Shown in pieces: positions 16,868-25,607 of a stretch of 64,000 nucleotides of DNA. Source of the stretch: Sphingobacteriaceae bacterium (GTDB lineage Bacteria; Bacteroidota; Bacteroidia; UBA7662); the NCBI GenBank assembly GCA_013824115.1, contig PNNG01000034.1, positions 1 through 64,000 of the forward strand. Direction: 5' to 3'. Within the stretch, counting starts at the first letter, position 1. Every line of letters begins with the position of its first letter. Position numbers and translations under genes: made by a program. A model generated the notes under the pieces. That model made no database searches and was not told the origin of the DNA. It worked only from the letters and a program-made list of their open reading frames with translations.

Positions 16868-18799
16868 TTGAAACAACAGCTATTCCAAGAAGCTTTTTTG
16901 CATCTGCCCGACCCATGTTGGCTCGTTAACGAACAGATTGAATTGGTGCAATTCAATGAACTGTCGGTCGTCTACTTTCAGCGATTCAACGATATTACTC
17001 TCAAGTTAGGCGTAAGCATGGTGGAGGTATTGCCCGAGCCTTTGCAAAATGATTGGAAAGAGTGGTACCAGAGGGCGGTGGCCAAAGAAGCCTTCATCGT
17101 ACAGAAGGTGTATGATTTCCAAGGAACCATGGTGCGCTTCCAAATCAGTTTTCAGCCACTGCGAACCGACGAAGGCACTTTCATCTTGGTTTTAGCCAAA
17201 GATTTATCGCGTTACCGCGATATGTACGATAACTTGCCTGGAAGAGACCGGCTTTTAGATATCGTTTTTAAGGCTGCACCAGTAGGCATATCGCTCACCA
17301 ATGCAGAAGGAAAGTTTGTTAAACTAAACGGAGCGTTTGGCGATATCTTGGGATGGGACAAGGAAGAGTTGCTTGGCCAATCGTTCACCCAGATTTTCAT
17401 ACCTGAATTCCGAGAGCAAGCAGAACTCTTGCATCAGAAATATTTGGCCGGAGAGGAAATTCCACCCGAAGAGTGGGTGCTCAAAACCAAGCACGGCAAG
17501 GCCATTCACCTTTCGGCACGCATTTCCAATTATGTGGATGATAGAGGGCAGCAGTTTGTAGTAGCAGTAATCGCCGACATAACAGAACAGAAAAGGTCGG
17601 AAGTCGCCCTAAAAGAGGCAAAACAAGTGGCCGAATCTGCTGCCAAAGCCAAGGCTGAGTTTTTATCGAATATGAGCCACGAAATCCGTACGCCTTTAAA
17701 TGCCGTAATCGGACTTACAGAATTGCTCATCAAAGGTACAGAGCCCGAAATGTATCCTAGATATATCGAATCTATCAAGTACTCAGCAGATAATCTGTTG
17801 GTGATTGTGAACGATATTCTCGATTTTTCGAAGATTGAGTCGGGTAAAATTGCTTTGGAACACATCCATTTTAGCTTACACAAAGTTTTCGATCAGTTGA
17901 TGAAGTCATTGGTGCACAAGGCCAACGACAAAGGCTTGAAACTCAAACTTACCATCAACGACGATGTGCCCGATAAGCTCATTGGAGATCCCTATCGCTT
18001 GAACCAGGTATTGATGAATCTTTCGGGAAATGCCCTAAAATTCACCAAAGAAGGGTCAATTACCATTGATGTTTCAAGTAAAATACTGGGCAAAAAACAA
18101 TGTGAAATAGCCATTGTGGTGCGCGATACTGGCATTGGTATTCCATCCGACAAGATTGACAAAGTGTTTGAAAGCTTTACGCAGGCTTATGCCGATACAA
18201 CACGTTTGTTTGGTGGTTCGGGCTTGGGCTTGGCCATTAGCAGAAATTTGGCGCGTTTGTTGGGAGGAGATATTACCGTTGAATCTAAGGTAGGAAAAGG
18301 GTCGGTATTCACTTTTACAGTGACTTACGATATTGCCGACCAAGAAATTGTGTCTGCTGCCAAAAGTGCTGCACCTACTTCAGATAAGGCCGATCTTTCG
18401 GCCTATCGCTTCCTTTTGGTGGAAGACAATTTGATGAACCAATTTGTAGCCATCCAAATTTTGAAGCGGTGGAAAGCCAGGGTAGAGGCTGCCGAAAATG
18501 GCGAGGTGGCCTTGCAGATGTTGAAAAAGCAGTATTATGACCTTGTTTTCATGGATTTACAGATGCCTGTAATGAATGGATTTGAAGCCACTTCTCGAAT
18601 CAGAGATGGGGAGGCGGGTGCACACAATAGCAAAATACCCATTTTAGCCATGACTGCCGATGCCTTGCACGAAACACGCTTGCGTGTATTGGATAGTGGC
18701 ATGGACGATTTCATTACCAAACCCCTCGACCTAGAAGATCTGTACTCCAAAACCTTGGCAGCTTTAGAAGCCAGCAATAGAGGTGAAGGAATGGGTTGA
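16868..18799 (+). CDS. PAS-domain hybrid sensor histidine kinase with C-terminal receiver
   Basis: 643 residues, no membrane segments, so cytoplasmic. A degenerate PAS domain (about 10-110) and a clear second PAS/PAC (about 130-250) precede a coiled linker. The kinase core has the H-box FLSNMSHEIRTPLNAVIGL, the N-box NQVLMNLSGNALKFTKEG and the G-boxes DTGIGIP and GGSGLGLAIS. The receiver (about 510-630) has FLLVEDNLMNQ and the phospho-acceptor in LVFMDLQMPVMNG. No DNA-binding domain; it would act by phosphorelay to an unlinked partner. The start is a TTG at 16868; the first in-frame ATG would cut away much of the first PAS domain. Confidence 0.9.
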   Translation: MKQQLFQEAFLHLPDPCWLVNEQIELVQFNELSVVYFQRFNDITLKLGVSMVEVLPEPLQNDWKEWYQRAVAKEAFIVQKVYDFQGTMVRFQISFQPLRTDEGTFILVLAKDLSRYRDMYDNLPGRDRLLDIVFKAAPVGISLTNAEGKFVKLNGAFGDILGWDKEELLGQSFTQIFIPEFREQAELLHQKYLAGEEIPPEEWVLKTKHGKAIHLSARISNYVDDRGQQFVVAVIADITEQKRSEVALKEAKQVAESAAKAKAEFLSNMSHEIRTPLNAVIGLTELLIKGTEPEMYPRYIESIKYSADNLLVIVNDILDFSKIESGKIALEHIHFSLHKVFDQLMKSLVHKANDKGLKLKLTINDDVPDKLIGDPYRLNQVLMNLSGNALKFTKEGSITIDVSSKILGKKQCEIAIVVRDTGIGIPSDKIDKVFESFTQAYADTTRLFGGSGLGLAISRNLARLLGGDITVESKVGKGSVFTFTVTYDIADQEIVSAAKSAAPTSDKADLSAYRFLLVEDNLMNQFVAIQILKRWKARVEAAENGEVALQMLKKQYYDLVFMDLQMPVMNGFEATSRIRDGEAGAHNSKIPILAMTADALHETRLRVLDSGMDDFITKPLDLEDLYSKTLAALEASNRGEGMG

Positions 18800-18821
18800 G
18801 AAAGGCAACTGAATCCCAAAT

Positions 18822-18868
18822 AAAAAGGCGGGAATTCGATGACTTCATCATTGAATTCCCGCCTTTTT
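18822..18868. terminator. Bidirectional terminator between hybrid kinase and rseP
   Basis: AAAAAGGCGGGAATTC pairs perfectly with GAATTCCCGCCTTTTT. The intervening sequence holds a small second stem, GATGA/TCATC. A and T tracts on both sides make it usable in both directions. Confidence 0.88.
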
Positions 18869-18881
18869 GCATTTGGAGGTT

Positions 18882-20210
18882 TTACTTAAGCAGATGTTGC
18901 CAGATGTCGTTCCCAAAGGCAAATACCATCAGTGAAATTACCAGCACCATGCCTACATACTGAGCAGCCACCATTACTTTTTCTCCAACCGGACGGCCAA
19001 TGGCCATCTCAATGAGTAAGAAAAGCACATGCCCACCATCAAGAGCCGGAATAGGCAACAGATTCATAAAGGCAAGCACCATACTCAATAATGCAGTAGT
19101 CATCCAAAAGCGATACCAGTCCCAAACACCGCCGTACATCTTTTTGGCAATGGCAATAGGCCCGCCAATAGATTTTTCAACGGGAATATCACCCGAAAAC
19201 ACTTTGCCAAAACCCTTCACATTGTCGGATATGACCTTCCAAGCCATTTGTGCCCCTGCGGGCACGGCCTGTAGTATGCCGTACGACTTGGTTGCTGCCT
19301 CTAATGCTTCCACCTCGGGATAAAAGCCAATGGTGCCTTGTTCACTTACAGCTACCGTTAGTGTCACATTTTTGCCATCCCTCAAAACTTCTAGTGGCAA
19401 GGTTGACGATTTATGGGCTTTTAAGGCGTCCTGCAATTGATCAAAGTAAGCAATTTCTTGACCTTTTACGCTGATGATCTTGTCGCCTTGCTGGAGGCCA
19501 GCTTCATAGGCCGGCATGCCTTTCATCACCTCACCCACTGTAAATGTAACTCGTGGTGACAAAAAGAGTGTTTTATCGGTTTCTAGGAGCTTTTTGGTGA
19601 AGTCGGATGGCAGCGTCACTTCAACCGATTGTCCATTGCGCATCAGCCCAATGCTGGCATTGGTGCCTAACAGAACTTCGCTGCTCACTATTTCATCGAG
19701 TCTTTCAATGGTTTTGCCATTGATGCTTACCAGTTGATCGCCTGTTTGAAATCCCATTTCCTGGGCAAATTCAGAAGCAACAATGCCATGTTTAACGGCT
19801 GAGACCGGAATGTATTTTTCGCCCCAATAGAGCAGTATACCGGTAAATATGATGATTCCAAGAATGGCATTCACCGTAACTCCTCCCAGCATGACAATCA
19901 AACGCTGCCAGGCTGGTTTCGAACGAAATTCATAGTCTTGGGCAGGTTGTTTTAACTGCTCTGTATCGAGAGATTCGTCTACCATGCCGGTGATTTTTAC
20001 ATAACCACCCAAGGGTAACCAGCCAATGCCGTATTCTGTATCGCCTTTTTTGAAAGAAAAGAGCTTTTTGCCCCAAGCGTCAAAAAAGACATAAAATTTT
20101 TCTACCCTGATTTTGAAGGCGCGTGCAGCAGCAAAATGCCCCCATTCGTGCAACAAAACTAAAAGCGACAATCCCAGCAACAACTGGGCAATCATAATTA
20201 AAACGGTCAT
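18882..20210 (-). CDS. rseP: RseP-type site-2 intramembrane zinc metalloprotease
   Basis: 442 residues. The zinc site HEWGH lies in the first membrane helix (LLVLLHEWGHFAAARAF), and the second metal motif is in NLLPIPALDGGHVLF near residue 395. Two PDZ domains fill about residues 120-300 (GFQTGDQLVSINGKT and GLQQGDKIISVKGQE). The family cuts membrane-anchored anti-sigma factors and leftover signal peptides. An ECF sigma factor with a membrane partner is encoded at 11.8-12.9 kb, but nothing in the sequence proves they work together. Confidence 0.95.
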   Translation of the reverse strand: MTVLIMIAQLLLGLSLLVLLHEWGHFAAARAFKIRVEKFYVFFDAWGKKLFSFKKGDTEYGIGWLPLGGYVKITGMVDESLDTEQLKQPAQDYEFRSKPAWQRLIVMLGGVTVNAILGIIIFTGILLYWGEKYIPVSAVKHGIVASEFAQEMGFQTGDQLVSINGKTIERLDEIVSSEVLLGTNASIGLMRNGQSVEVTLPSDFTKKLLETDKTLFLSPRVTFTVGEVMKGMPAYEAGLQQGDKIISVKGQEIAYFDQLQDALKAHKSSTLPLEVLRDGKNVTLTVAVSEQGTIGFYPEVEALEAATKSYGILQAVPAGAQMAWKVISDNVKGFGKVFSGDIPVEKSIGGPIAIAKKMYGGVWDWYRFWMTTALLSMVLAFMNLLPIPALDGGHVLFLLIEMAIGRPVGEKVMVAAQYVGMVLVISLMVFAFGNDIWQHLLK

Positions 20211-20316
20211 TTGAAATATTGAAGATATGGTTGCAAAGCTAACGTATTCGGCAGGAGCTTGGTTTACAATTTGGCATTATTCGCATTTGTTTGCATCCTG
20301 CCCAGCTTAAAAGAGA

Positions 20317-21819
20317 TCAGGGACGTTTCCATAAAACAGAATTGCCGCTATGATATTCGTTTTCTTCCCAAAGCTGGTTGTGCGGATCTAAGATCCATTC
20401 ATTATCCACCTTGAATTTATAGGTGTGTTTGCCTGGTGGCACATAATAGTCGAGAACCCAACCATTTTCTGTGCGCTTCATGCTGAGGCTTTGCTCATTC
20501 CACCCATTGAAGCTACCTGCAACCACTACTTTTTCCGCAAAATCGTAGCCTTTCAGGATAAATTGATGGTTTGACTGAACAATCATCAAGGCGTTGTCTA
20601 CCGGTGGCTCTCCCTCAAAAAGGCTGGCATTCGGGTCTACCATCCATTTGCCGTCGACGATAAATTTGTAAGGATAAACACCTTGGCCAAGCACATACGG
20701 TAAAATCCAAACGCCATTTTTTTTCTGAAGCCGCAATTCCCGTGGATTCCATTGGTTAAAACTTCCGGCAACAAAAACTTCAGCGGCTTGAGGAAAGCCG
20801 TTTAGACGGAAATACATGGTATCGCCTACGCTGGTATAAGAATTTTCAAAACCATCGCCATCGGTAAGTGAAATGCGATTACTTGGGTCGAGGTAGTATT
20901 TTTTATCGGCTTTGAATCTATACGCATAGGTTCCTTCTGCCAGGTACATATCCACTACCCAAACTCCGCCAACTTTGCGCATTTCAATTTCCTTGTCTTT
21001 CCAACCATTGAAGTTGCCCAGCAGATATACTTTGTTGGCTTGTGCCAGCGCATCAAATTCAAAACGCTTATTGTTCCTAAAATAAACCGAATTGAACCCC
21101 CTAAAACCGTCACTTTCCCTCATTTCATTGGAGGGATCGGCATTCCACGCCCCGTCGATGATGAATTTGTACAGGTGTTTTCCGGGGGCGAGCGCCACTT
21201 TGATTTCCCAGCCGCGCGCAGTTTTGTGCATCAAATCGCCGCTCAAACTCCAGCCATTGAATGAACCCGAAAGCCGCACTTCCCGCGCCGCTTCATGGCC
21301 AAATAAAATGAAGGTAAATAAACCAGCCTCTTCTTCAATCACCGACATACGCTTGAACCTATTGATGCCCCAAGTGGCCGTAGGATAGAAATGCGCTGGA
21401 TTAAATTTGCTGATGCCACTAAAATCGGCAATCAGCATCCTGTCTTCCCACGGAATGAGAGGTTCGCCTGGCTTGCCGGGCACAAAATGGGGAGGGAGCA
21501 GCACTTCATTATCGGCCGCCTTACTGATCTTGTAATATTTACTGCCCGCATTTTCCAGCTTCCAACCCATGGCAGAAACCTCTGGATGCAAGCTCCCGCT
21601 TTTGTATAAATGGGGCAATTGTAGCTCTGCCAAATCGAAATTGCTGATGATCGAGTCGAGTTGCGCTGCCCTCAGGTTTTTAGGCAAGTGAATCACGGTG
21701 CCTTTATCGGTGCATTCATAAATGGGTTTTTCGCCTTTGAATGGAAGTTGGGCATGCACCTGACTTGTCAGAAACAAACCAACCACCAAAAGGAAAGCAT
21801 ATACTATGGCACTTCTCAT
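20317..21819 (-). CDS. Secreted protein with four tandem AMPK/CBM48-type glycogen-binding domains
   Basis: 500 residues with a signal peptide (MRSAIVYAFLLVVGLFLTSQVHAQ). After about 180 residues of unassigned sequence come four repeats of the early-set carbohydrate-binding fold, marked by VRLSGSFNGWS, VYLLGNFNGWK, VFVAGSFNQWN and VVVAGSFNGWN. Each ends with a Y-K/R-F-x-x-D...DP-N strand pair such as HLYKFIIDGAWNADPSN. No catalytic domain is visible, so the protein may bind alpha-glucans or serve as a scaffold. The start at 21819 overlaps the stop of the retropepsin-like gene as ATGA; the track start eight codons earlier is less likely. Confidence 0.83.
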   Translation of the reverse strand: MRSAIVYAFLLVVGLFLTSQVHAQLPFKGEKPIYECTDKGTVIHLPKNLRAAQLDSIISNFDLAELQLPHLYKSGSLHPEVSAMGWKLENAGSKYYKISKAADNEVLLPPHFVPGKPGEPLIPWEDRMLIADFSGISKFNPAHFYPTATWGINRFKRMSVIEEEAGLFTFILFGHEAAREVRLSGSFNGWSLSGDLMHKTARGWEIKVALAPGKHLYKFIIDGAWNADPSNEMRESDGFRGFNSVYFRNNKRFEFDALAQANKVYLLGNFNGWKDKEIEMRKVGGVWVVDMYLAEGTYAYRFKADKKYYLDPSNRISLTDGDGFENSYTSVGDTMYFRLNGFPQAAEVFVAGSFNQWNPRELRLQKKNGVWILPYVLGQGVYPYKFIVDGKWMVDPNASLFEGEPPVDNALMIVQSNHQFILKGYDFAEKVVVAGSFNGWNEQSLSMKRTENGWVLDYYVPPGKHTYKFKVDNEWILDPHNQLWEENEYHSGNSVLWKRP

Positions 21820-22799
21820 GGTTGCGTCTCCTCCAATTCCCAAAATGTAATCTCTTTCGTTACGAAATTAATACTTACTGGTGCAAATGACAAGAAGTCG
21901 TAACCCAGCATACCATCAATGCGCAAATTATAGGCGCGGCTCATATTGCCCAAGTGGGTAATGAGGGTAGGCATCATGGGGCAGTGGAATTTACCTACGT
22001 GGATACGTTCCATATTGCCACGCAATACCTCAATTTTGCGATTGCTGGTGCCGCTTAAAACGCTACGACTGTTAATTTGCACCGCTTCCATGGCCTTTTT
22101 GGGTAATCTATTGTGCAGCACATTTACTTCGGCGCCTGTGTCTAAACAAAAACGCATGGGAACGCTGTTCAAGGTGCCGTCCATCAGAATGGTGTTGTTG
22201 TATAAATAGAAGGGCATTTGTCCCAAGGGCTTTTTGAAAAACGGCGCGAGCTTTTTTCCTTTTTTGTCGAGGCGGTAGAGCTTGAGCTGTTGCTTATCAT
22301 AGTCGATAAATACCTCAAAGCTTTTGAAAAGATTCAAGCCCAGGAGGCCGAAGATGGGCACCCCTCTGCTTTTTTCAATATGTCCCAGTTCAATCACATC
22401 GGCTTCTACCCGCAAATACGATACATTCCCCAATTGCACTTGGCCTACCATGGTGGTCATTACTTCGCTGGCACCACCCGTGATACCGCCAGCTTGCACC
22501 ATAGCAGCAGTGCCGTATCCCCTAAACCAACTCTTGTTGAGTACTAAAAAAGGAGCTCCAGTATCTAAAATAAAGTTGCCTACCAGTGTATCTACTTTGG
22601 CCTCAAGCAAAATAAGCCGACCGGCCATGCTGAAGGGCAGTACTACTTCGTCGCCTTCGAAACGGGGAGTGGGGTCGTCAACCTGCCGCTCATTGGCCCA
22701 AAGAACTGCAATGGCCTGGCTGCTATCCGCCGATTGTTGGGCCAGTAAACAGGAGGAATACAGGCAAAAAAGCAGAAATAACCCATTTCGCACTTCCAA
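21816..22799 (-). CDS. Exported retropepsin-like aspartyl protease-fold protein
   Basis: 327 residues with a signal peptide ending in SCLLAQQ. Two aspartyl-protease-like half-sites are visible: NFILDTGAPFLVLNKSW near residue 75 and MRFCLDTGAEVNVLHNRL near residue 215, each with a DTG triad. A single chain with two DTG sites forms a complete pepsin-like active centre, although many bacterial relatives are uncharacterised. It is the first gene of the pair with the four-domain carbohydrate-binding protein, coupled by an ATGA overlap. Confidence 0.8.
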   Translation of the reverse strand: MEVRNGLFLLFCLYSSCLLAQQSADSSQAIAVLWANERQVDDPTPRFEGDEVVLPFSMAGRLILLEAKVDTLVGNFILDTGAPFLVLNKSWFRGYGTAAMVQAGGITGGASEVMTTMVGQVQLGNVSYLRVEADVIELGHIEKSRGVPIFGLLGLNLFKSFEVFIDYDKQQLKLYRLDKKGKKLAPFFKKPLGQMPFYLYNNTILMDGTLNSVPMRFCLDTGAEVNVLHNRLPKKAMEAVQINSRSVLSGTSNRKIEVLRGNMERIHVGKFHCPMMPTLITHLGNMSRAYNLRIDGMLGYDFLSFAPVSINFVTKEITFWELEETQP

Positions 22800-22881
22800 A
22801 TCTAATGTAAATGGTACAAATTTCCATTAACTTGCCGCCTTACATCAGAGAAAGTCGCTTAAAGTCTAGCCTCCTCCTAAA

Positions 22882-23310
22882 ATGCTTGATCGTGGTCAAT
22901 TAACTGCCCTGTTCGGACGTGTATGGGTGATGCACGCCCTGCAGCTCGATCAGGCTTTTCGCGAAAAGGGCATCCCACTTACTGCCGATCAATACCGACT
23001 CATGAATTTGCTGTGGGCACGAAATGGCGCACATCAGGAGTTTTATGCCCGAAAACTGGGACGCGACCGCTCGGCCATTACCCGCATGATTCAGTTGCTC
23101 GAAAAACAAGGATTTGTGAAAAGGTTGGATGATGAGGCAGACCAGCGCGCTAAAAAATTAGAGCTCACTGCCGAGGGAGAAGCCCTACGAGCACCCGCCG
23201 AAGAGCTGGCCAACGAAATTTTGATGAAAATGTGGGAAGGCTTCATGAGCGAAGAACGCGAAGCCCTGAACGATTACCTGAGCAGACTTCGGCACAACCT
23301 CATGGGTTGA
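22882..23310 (+). CDS. MarR-family transcriptional regulator
   Basis: 142 residues with the winged-helix pattern of MarR: LTADQYRLMNLLWARNGAHQ, the recognition helix in RDRSAITRMIQLLEKQGF, and the wing VKRLDDEADQRAKKLELTAEG. Dimerising helices lie at both ends. It stands alone on the plus strand; its 3' end overlaps the convergent DUF3817 gene by 11 bases. Possible targets are the divergent retropepsin operon or unlinked genes; no clear palindrome was seen in the short gap. Confidence 0.9.
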   Translation: MLDRGQLTALFGRVWVMHALQLDQAFREKGIPLTADQYRLMNLLWARNGAHQEFYARKLGRDRSAITRMIQLLEKQGFVKRLDDEADQRAKKLELTAEGEALRAPAEELANEILMKMWEGFMSEEREALNDYLSRLRHNLMG

Positions 23311-23590
23311 GGTATTTTTTCTCAAACCAAAAAGTACCCGCAGGAAACAAACTGGCCAAGCCTGCTAAAAAGGCCTTTCCAAAGCGCCATTTTTCGTGCG
23401 TCCATACCCAAAGCAAAGCCAAGCCATAGGCCACAAACAGAGCTCCATGCGCCCAGCCCACATACAACACCCATTGGGGAATGCCAGCAAGGTACTTCAA
23501 AGGCATGGCAATGAATAGGAGCAGGAGGTAAGAGGTACCTTCCAAACGGGCAATCCACTTGAATGTGACAACAGAAATACTGCTTTTCAT
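23300..23590 (-). CDS. DUF3817 family membrane protein
   Basis: 96 residues with three hydrophobic segments. The pattern ARLEGTSYLLLLFIAMPLKY, then YVGWAHGALFVAYGLAL, and a final GTFWFEKKYL tail matches the short DUF3817 membrane proteins, whose role is unknown. It is the last gene of a coupled trio with xseB; its start overlaps the preceding stop as ATGA. Confidence 0.8.
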   Translation of the reverse strand: MKSSISVVTFKWIARLEGTSYLLLLFIAMPLKYLAGIPQWVLYVGWAHGALFVAYGLALLWVWTHEKWRFGKAFLAGLASLFPAGTFWFEKKYLNP

Positions 23591-23961
23591 GGCTGATTCG
23601 CTTTGTAAAAATGTCGGATGATTACTTTTTGGGCTTCTCGCTTAAGCACCATTGCGGCCAAAATGGCCGCCAGCGATTGTTCGCTTTGGTTTACAATGGC
23701 TTTTTTCAACGCATCTTCTCCCAAATCGATGCGGTACAGCAGCTGTAGCAGACGCTGCTCGTCGCGCTCCAGCAACCAACCAAATGCTTCTTCTAGTTTG
23801 ACCGAAAGTTGTGATACAGTCAAAGCGCCATGGTCGGCCAAATTTAAGGCCAGGCCATTTTGCATAAAATCTTTCTCTATTTGCGCGATGGTTGCCGATA
23901 CTAAGTCCCATTGCTGCTCAAGCATGGCCAATGGGTCCTTTAGTGCTAATTCGAGCTTCAT
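23587..23961 (-). CDS. Conserved-looking hypothetical protein between xseB and DUF3817
   Basis: 124 residues, soluble and mainly helical, rich in Leu, Gln and Glu, with no signal peptide and no motif I recognise (LEEAFGWLLERDEQRLLQLL is the most distinctive stretch). It overlaps xseB upstream and the DUF3817 gene downstream, both as ATGA, so the three are translated in a fixed ratio. Function unknown. Confidence 0.65.
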   Translation of the reverse strand: MKLELALKDPLAMLEQQWDLVSATIAQIEKDFMQNGLALNLADHGALTVSQLSVKLEEAFGWLLERDEQRLLQLLYRIDLGEDALKKAIVNQSEQSLAAILAAMVLKREAQKVIIRHFYKANQP

Positions 23962-24182
23962 ACAAAGGGAGTACGTTCGTCGCTTTGTGGATTCACCAAT
24001 TGTTCAACCTGTACAGCTGCCTGCTGTAAATAGGTTCTGCATTCGGCAATCAGTTGGTCGGCTTCTTTAAATAAGGCCATATTTTCCTCTAAATGGAGGT
24101 TGCCGTTTTGCATACGCTCGGCTATCTGCTTGATTTGAAGCAATTTGCCCTCGAAACTGAAATCCGTTTTTTTCTTTGCCAT
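23958..24182 (-). CDS. xseB: Exodeoxyribonuclease VII small subunit
   Basis: 74 residues, the usual size. FSFEGKLLQIKQIAERMQNG and LHLEENMALFKEADQLIAEC follow the family pattern of two helices with a conserved L-E-E/L-F-G/K core. The product binds the large subunit XseA to form the single-strand exonuclease. xseA is not next to it and not in the window, which is unusual because the two are commonly adjacent. Confidence 0.88.
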   Translation of the reverse strand: MAKKKTDFSFEGKLLQIKQIAERMQNGNLHLEENMALFKEADQLIAECRTYLQQAAVQVEQLVNPQSDERTPFV

Positions 24183-24261
24183 GGTAGAACTTCAAATTTC
24201 GGAAAAATCTGATAAAGCCGTTCAATTATGCAATTTCTACGGTTCATTTTATTCTGTTCGG

Positions 24262-24269
24262 TATATTTG
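24262..24269 (+). promoter_or_regulatory. TATATTTG -7 element upstream of udk
   Basis: A perfect TAnnTTTG box eight bases before the udk ATG. I see no convincing TTG box at 17-20 bases upstream. With a start site five or six bases downstream, the transcript would be nearly leaderless for the ATG at 24278, or have a leader of about ten bases for the ATG at 24287. Confidence 0.5.
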
Positions 24270-24277
24270 CCCACACA

Positions 24278-24925
24278 ATGTATGGCATGGAGCAACCTTA
24301 TTTGGTAGGTATAGTTGGCGGAAGCGCCTCTGGTAAAACGTCTTTTATTCATGCACTGGCCCGTGAGTTTGATACCGATCAGATTACCGTTATTTCTCAG
24401 GATCATTATTACGTGCCTATCGACAAACAGCTGAAAGATGCCAATGGCGTTGTGAATTACGATTTGCCAGGCTCCATTGATAGGCAGCGCTTCCACGACG
24501 ATGTGTTGCGGTTGGTTACTGGGCATGATGTGTATGTGCAGGAGTATACTTTCAACAATCCCAACCGACAGCCCGAACTCATCTGCTACAAACCAGCTCC
24601 CATTATCATTATGGAAGGCCTGTTTGTTTTTCACTACGAGGAAATTCGAAATATGCTCGACTTAAAGGTATATCTCGATGCCGAGGAGGACATCAAACTT
24701 TCACGTCGCATCAGAAGAGACGCTGCAGAAAGGGGATATCCCGAAGAGGAGGTGCGATATCAGTGGGACAACCACGTAATGCCAGCCTATCGTTTTTATT
24801 TAGCCCCTTACAAATCGCAAAGCGATATCATTGTTACGAATAACGTATCTTTCAGCAAAGGATTGGAAGTACTCATTCATCACCTCAAAGCCAAAGTGTC
24901 ATGGAAAACAGATTCGGTGTTATAG
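24278..24925 (+). CDS. udk: Uridine kinase
   Basis: 215 residues. P-loop at residues 10-19 (IVGGSASGKTSF), then SQDHYYVPID and the NYDLPGSIDRQRF motif of uridine-cytidine kinases, with the lid arginines in KLSRRIRRDAAERG. It phosphorylates uridine and cytidine in pyrimidine salvage. The 3' end overlaps ktrA by 25 bases. The alternative ATG three codons later (24287) fits the upstream promoter box equally well. Confidence 0.93.
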   Translation: MYGMEQPYLVGIVGGSASGKTSFIHALAREFDTDQITVISQDHYYVPIDKQLKDANGVVNYDLPGSIDRQRFHDDVLRLVTGHDVYVQEYTFNNPNRQPELICYKPAPIIIMEGLFVFHYEEIRNMLDLKVYLDAEEDIKLSRRIRRDAAERGYPEEEVRYQWDNHVMPAYRFYLAPYKSQSDIIVTNNVSFSKGLEVLIHHLKAKVSWKTDSVL

Positions 24926-25596
24926 GATTAGGACGTTTTGGAACCACCATCGCTCGCACGCTTTCGCAGCGGGGCGCCGAGGTGATAGCCATCGATTCAA
25001 GTGCCGAGAAGGTCGACAACCTGCGCGATGAGGTGGCCTACGCCGTTCAGCTGGATGCCACCGATGGCAAAGCCCTCCGCTCTCAAAATGTACACGAACT
25101 CGATGCCGTGGTAGTGGCCATTGGTCAGGATTTTGAGTCGCTTTTGCTTACCACCGTAACGCTCATGGAGTTGAAAATAAAGCGCATCATTGCCCGCGCT
25201 TCCACCGATCAGCAAAGACGTATTTTGGAGAAATTGGGAGTGAAGGAATTGCTATCTCCTGAAGATGAAGTAGGTATATCGGTAGCAGGTAGGTTGCTCA
25301 ATCCCGACTTGGTGAGTTTTTTCCAGTTGCCCGACGATTATCAAATTGTGGAGCTCAAAACGCCAACAGGTGTAGCCGATAAAACGGTAATTGAAATTGG
25401 TTTGCGGAACAAATACAATCTCAACCTCATTACGCTGCGCAGGGCTTACGAAGTGAAAACCGAAAATGGAGATATCGATTACGAATATCACATTTTGGGT
25501 GTACCTAAAGCTGATACTGTACTTTACAGCACCGATTACATCATCTTGCTCGGTAAGAGCGACGACATTGAAAAGTTTGTAGAAGTAAATAAGTAA
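24901..25596 (+). CDS. ktrA: KtrA/TrkA-type potassium channel regulatory subunit
   Basis: 231 residues: an N-terminal RCK Rossmann fold (FGVIGLGRFGTTIARTLSQR, acidic end of strand 2 at VIAIDSS) and a C-terminal RCK_C domain (about 140-230, YNLNLITLRRAYEV). It gates a KtrB-type potassium channel in response to nucleotides. No ktrB lies next to it. Translation is likely coupled to udk through the 25-base overlap. Confidence 0.9.
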   Translation: MENRFGVIGLGRFGTTIARTLSQRGAEVIAIDSSAEKVDNLRDEVAYAVQLDATDGKALRSQNVHELDAVVVAIGQDFESLLLTTVTLMELKIKRIIARASTDQQRRILEKLGVKELLSPEDEVGISVAGRLLNPDLVSFFQLPDDYQIVELKTPTGVADKTVIEIGLRNKYNLNLITLRRAYEVKTENGDIDYEYHILGVPKADTVLYSTDYIILLGKSDDIEKFVEVNK

Positions 25597-25607
25597 GCCT
25601 TATTTAC
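25585..25607. repeat. AT-rich inverted repeat spanning the stop codons of ktrA and gldB
   Basis: GTAAATAAG-TAAGC-CTTATTTAC: nine perfectly paired bases around a five-base loop, covering both convergent stop codons, which are only three bases apart. It could weakly stop both transcripts, but it lacks GC pairs and a T tract. Confidence 0.35.

Noticed and set aside
25585-25607. Inverted repeat at ktrA/gldB as a true terminator
   Set aside because: Only AT-rich pairing and no T tract; the symmetry may come from both genes ending in GTAAATAAG. Kept only as a repeat.
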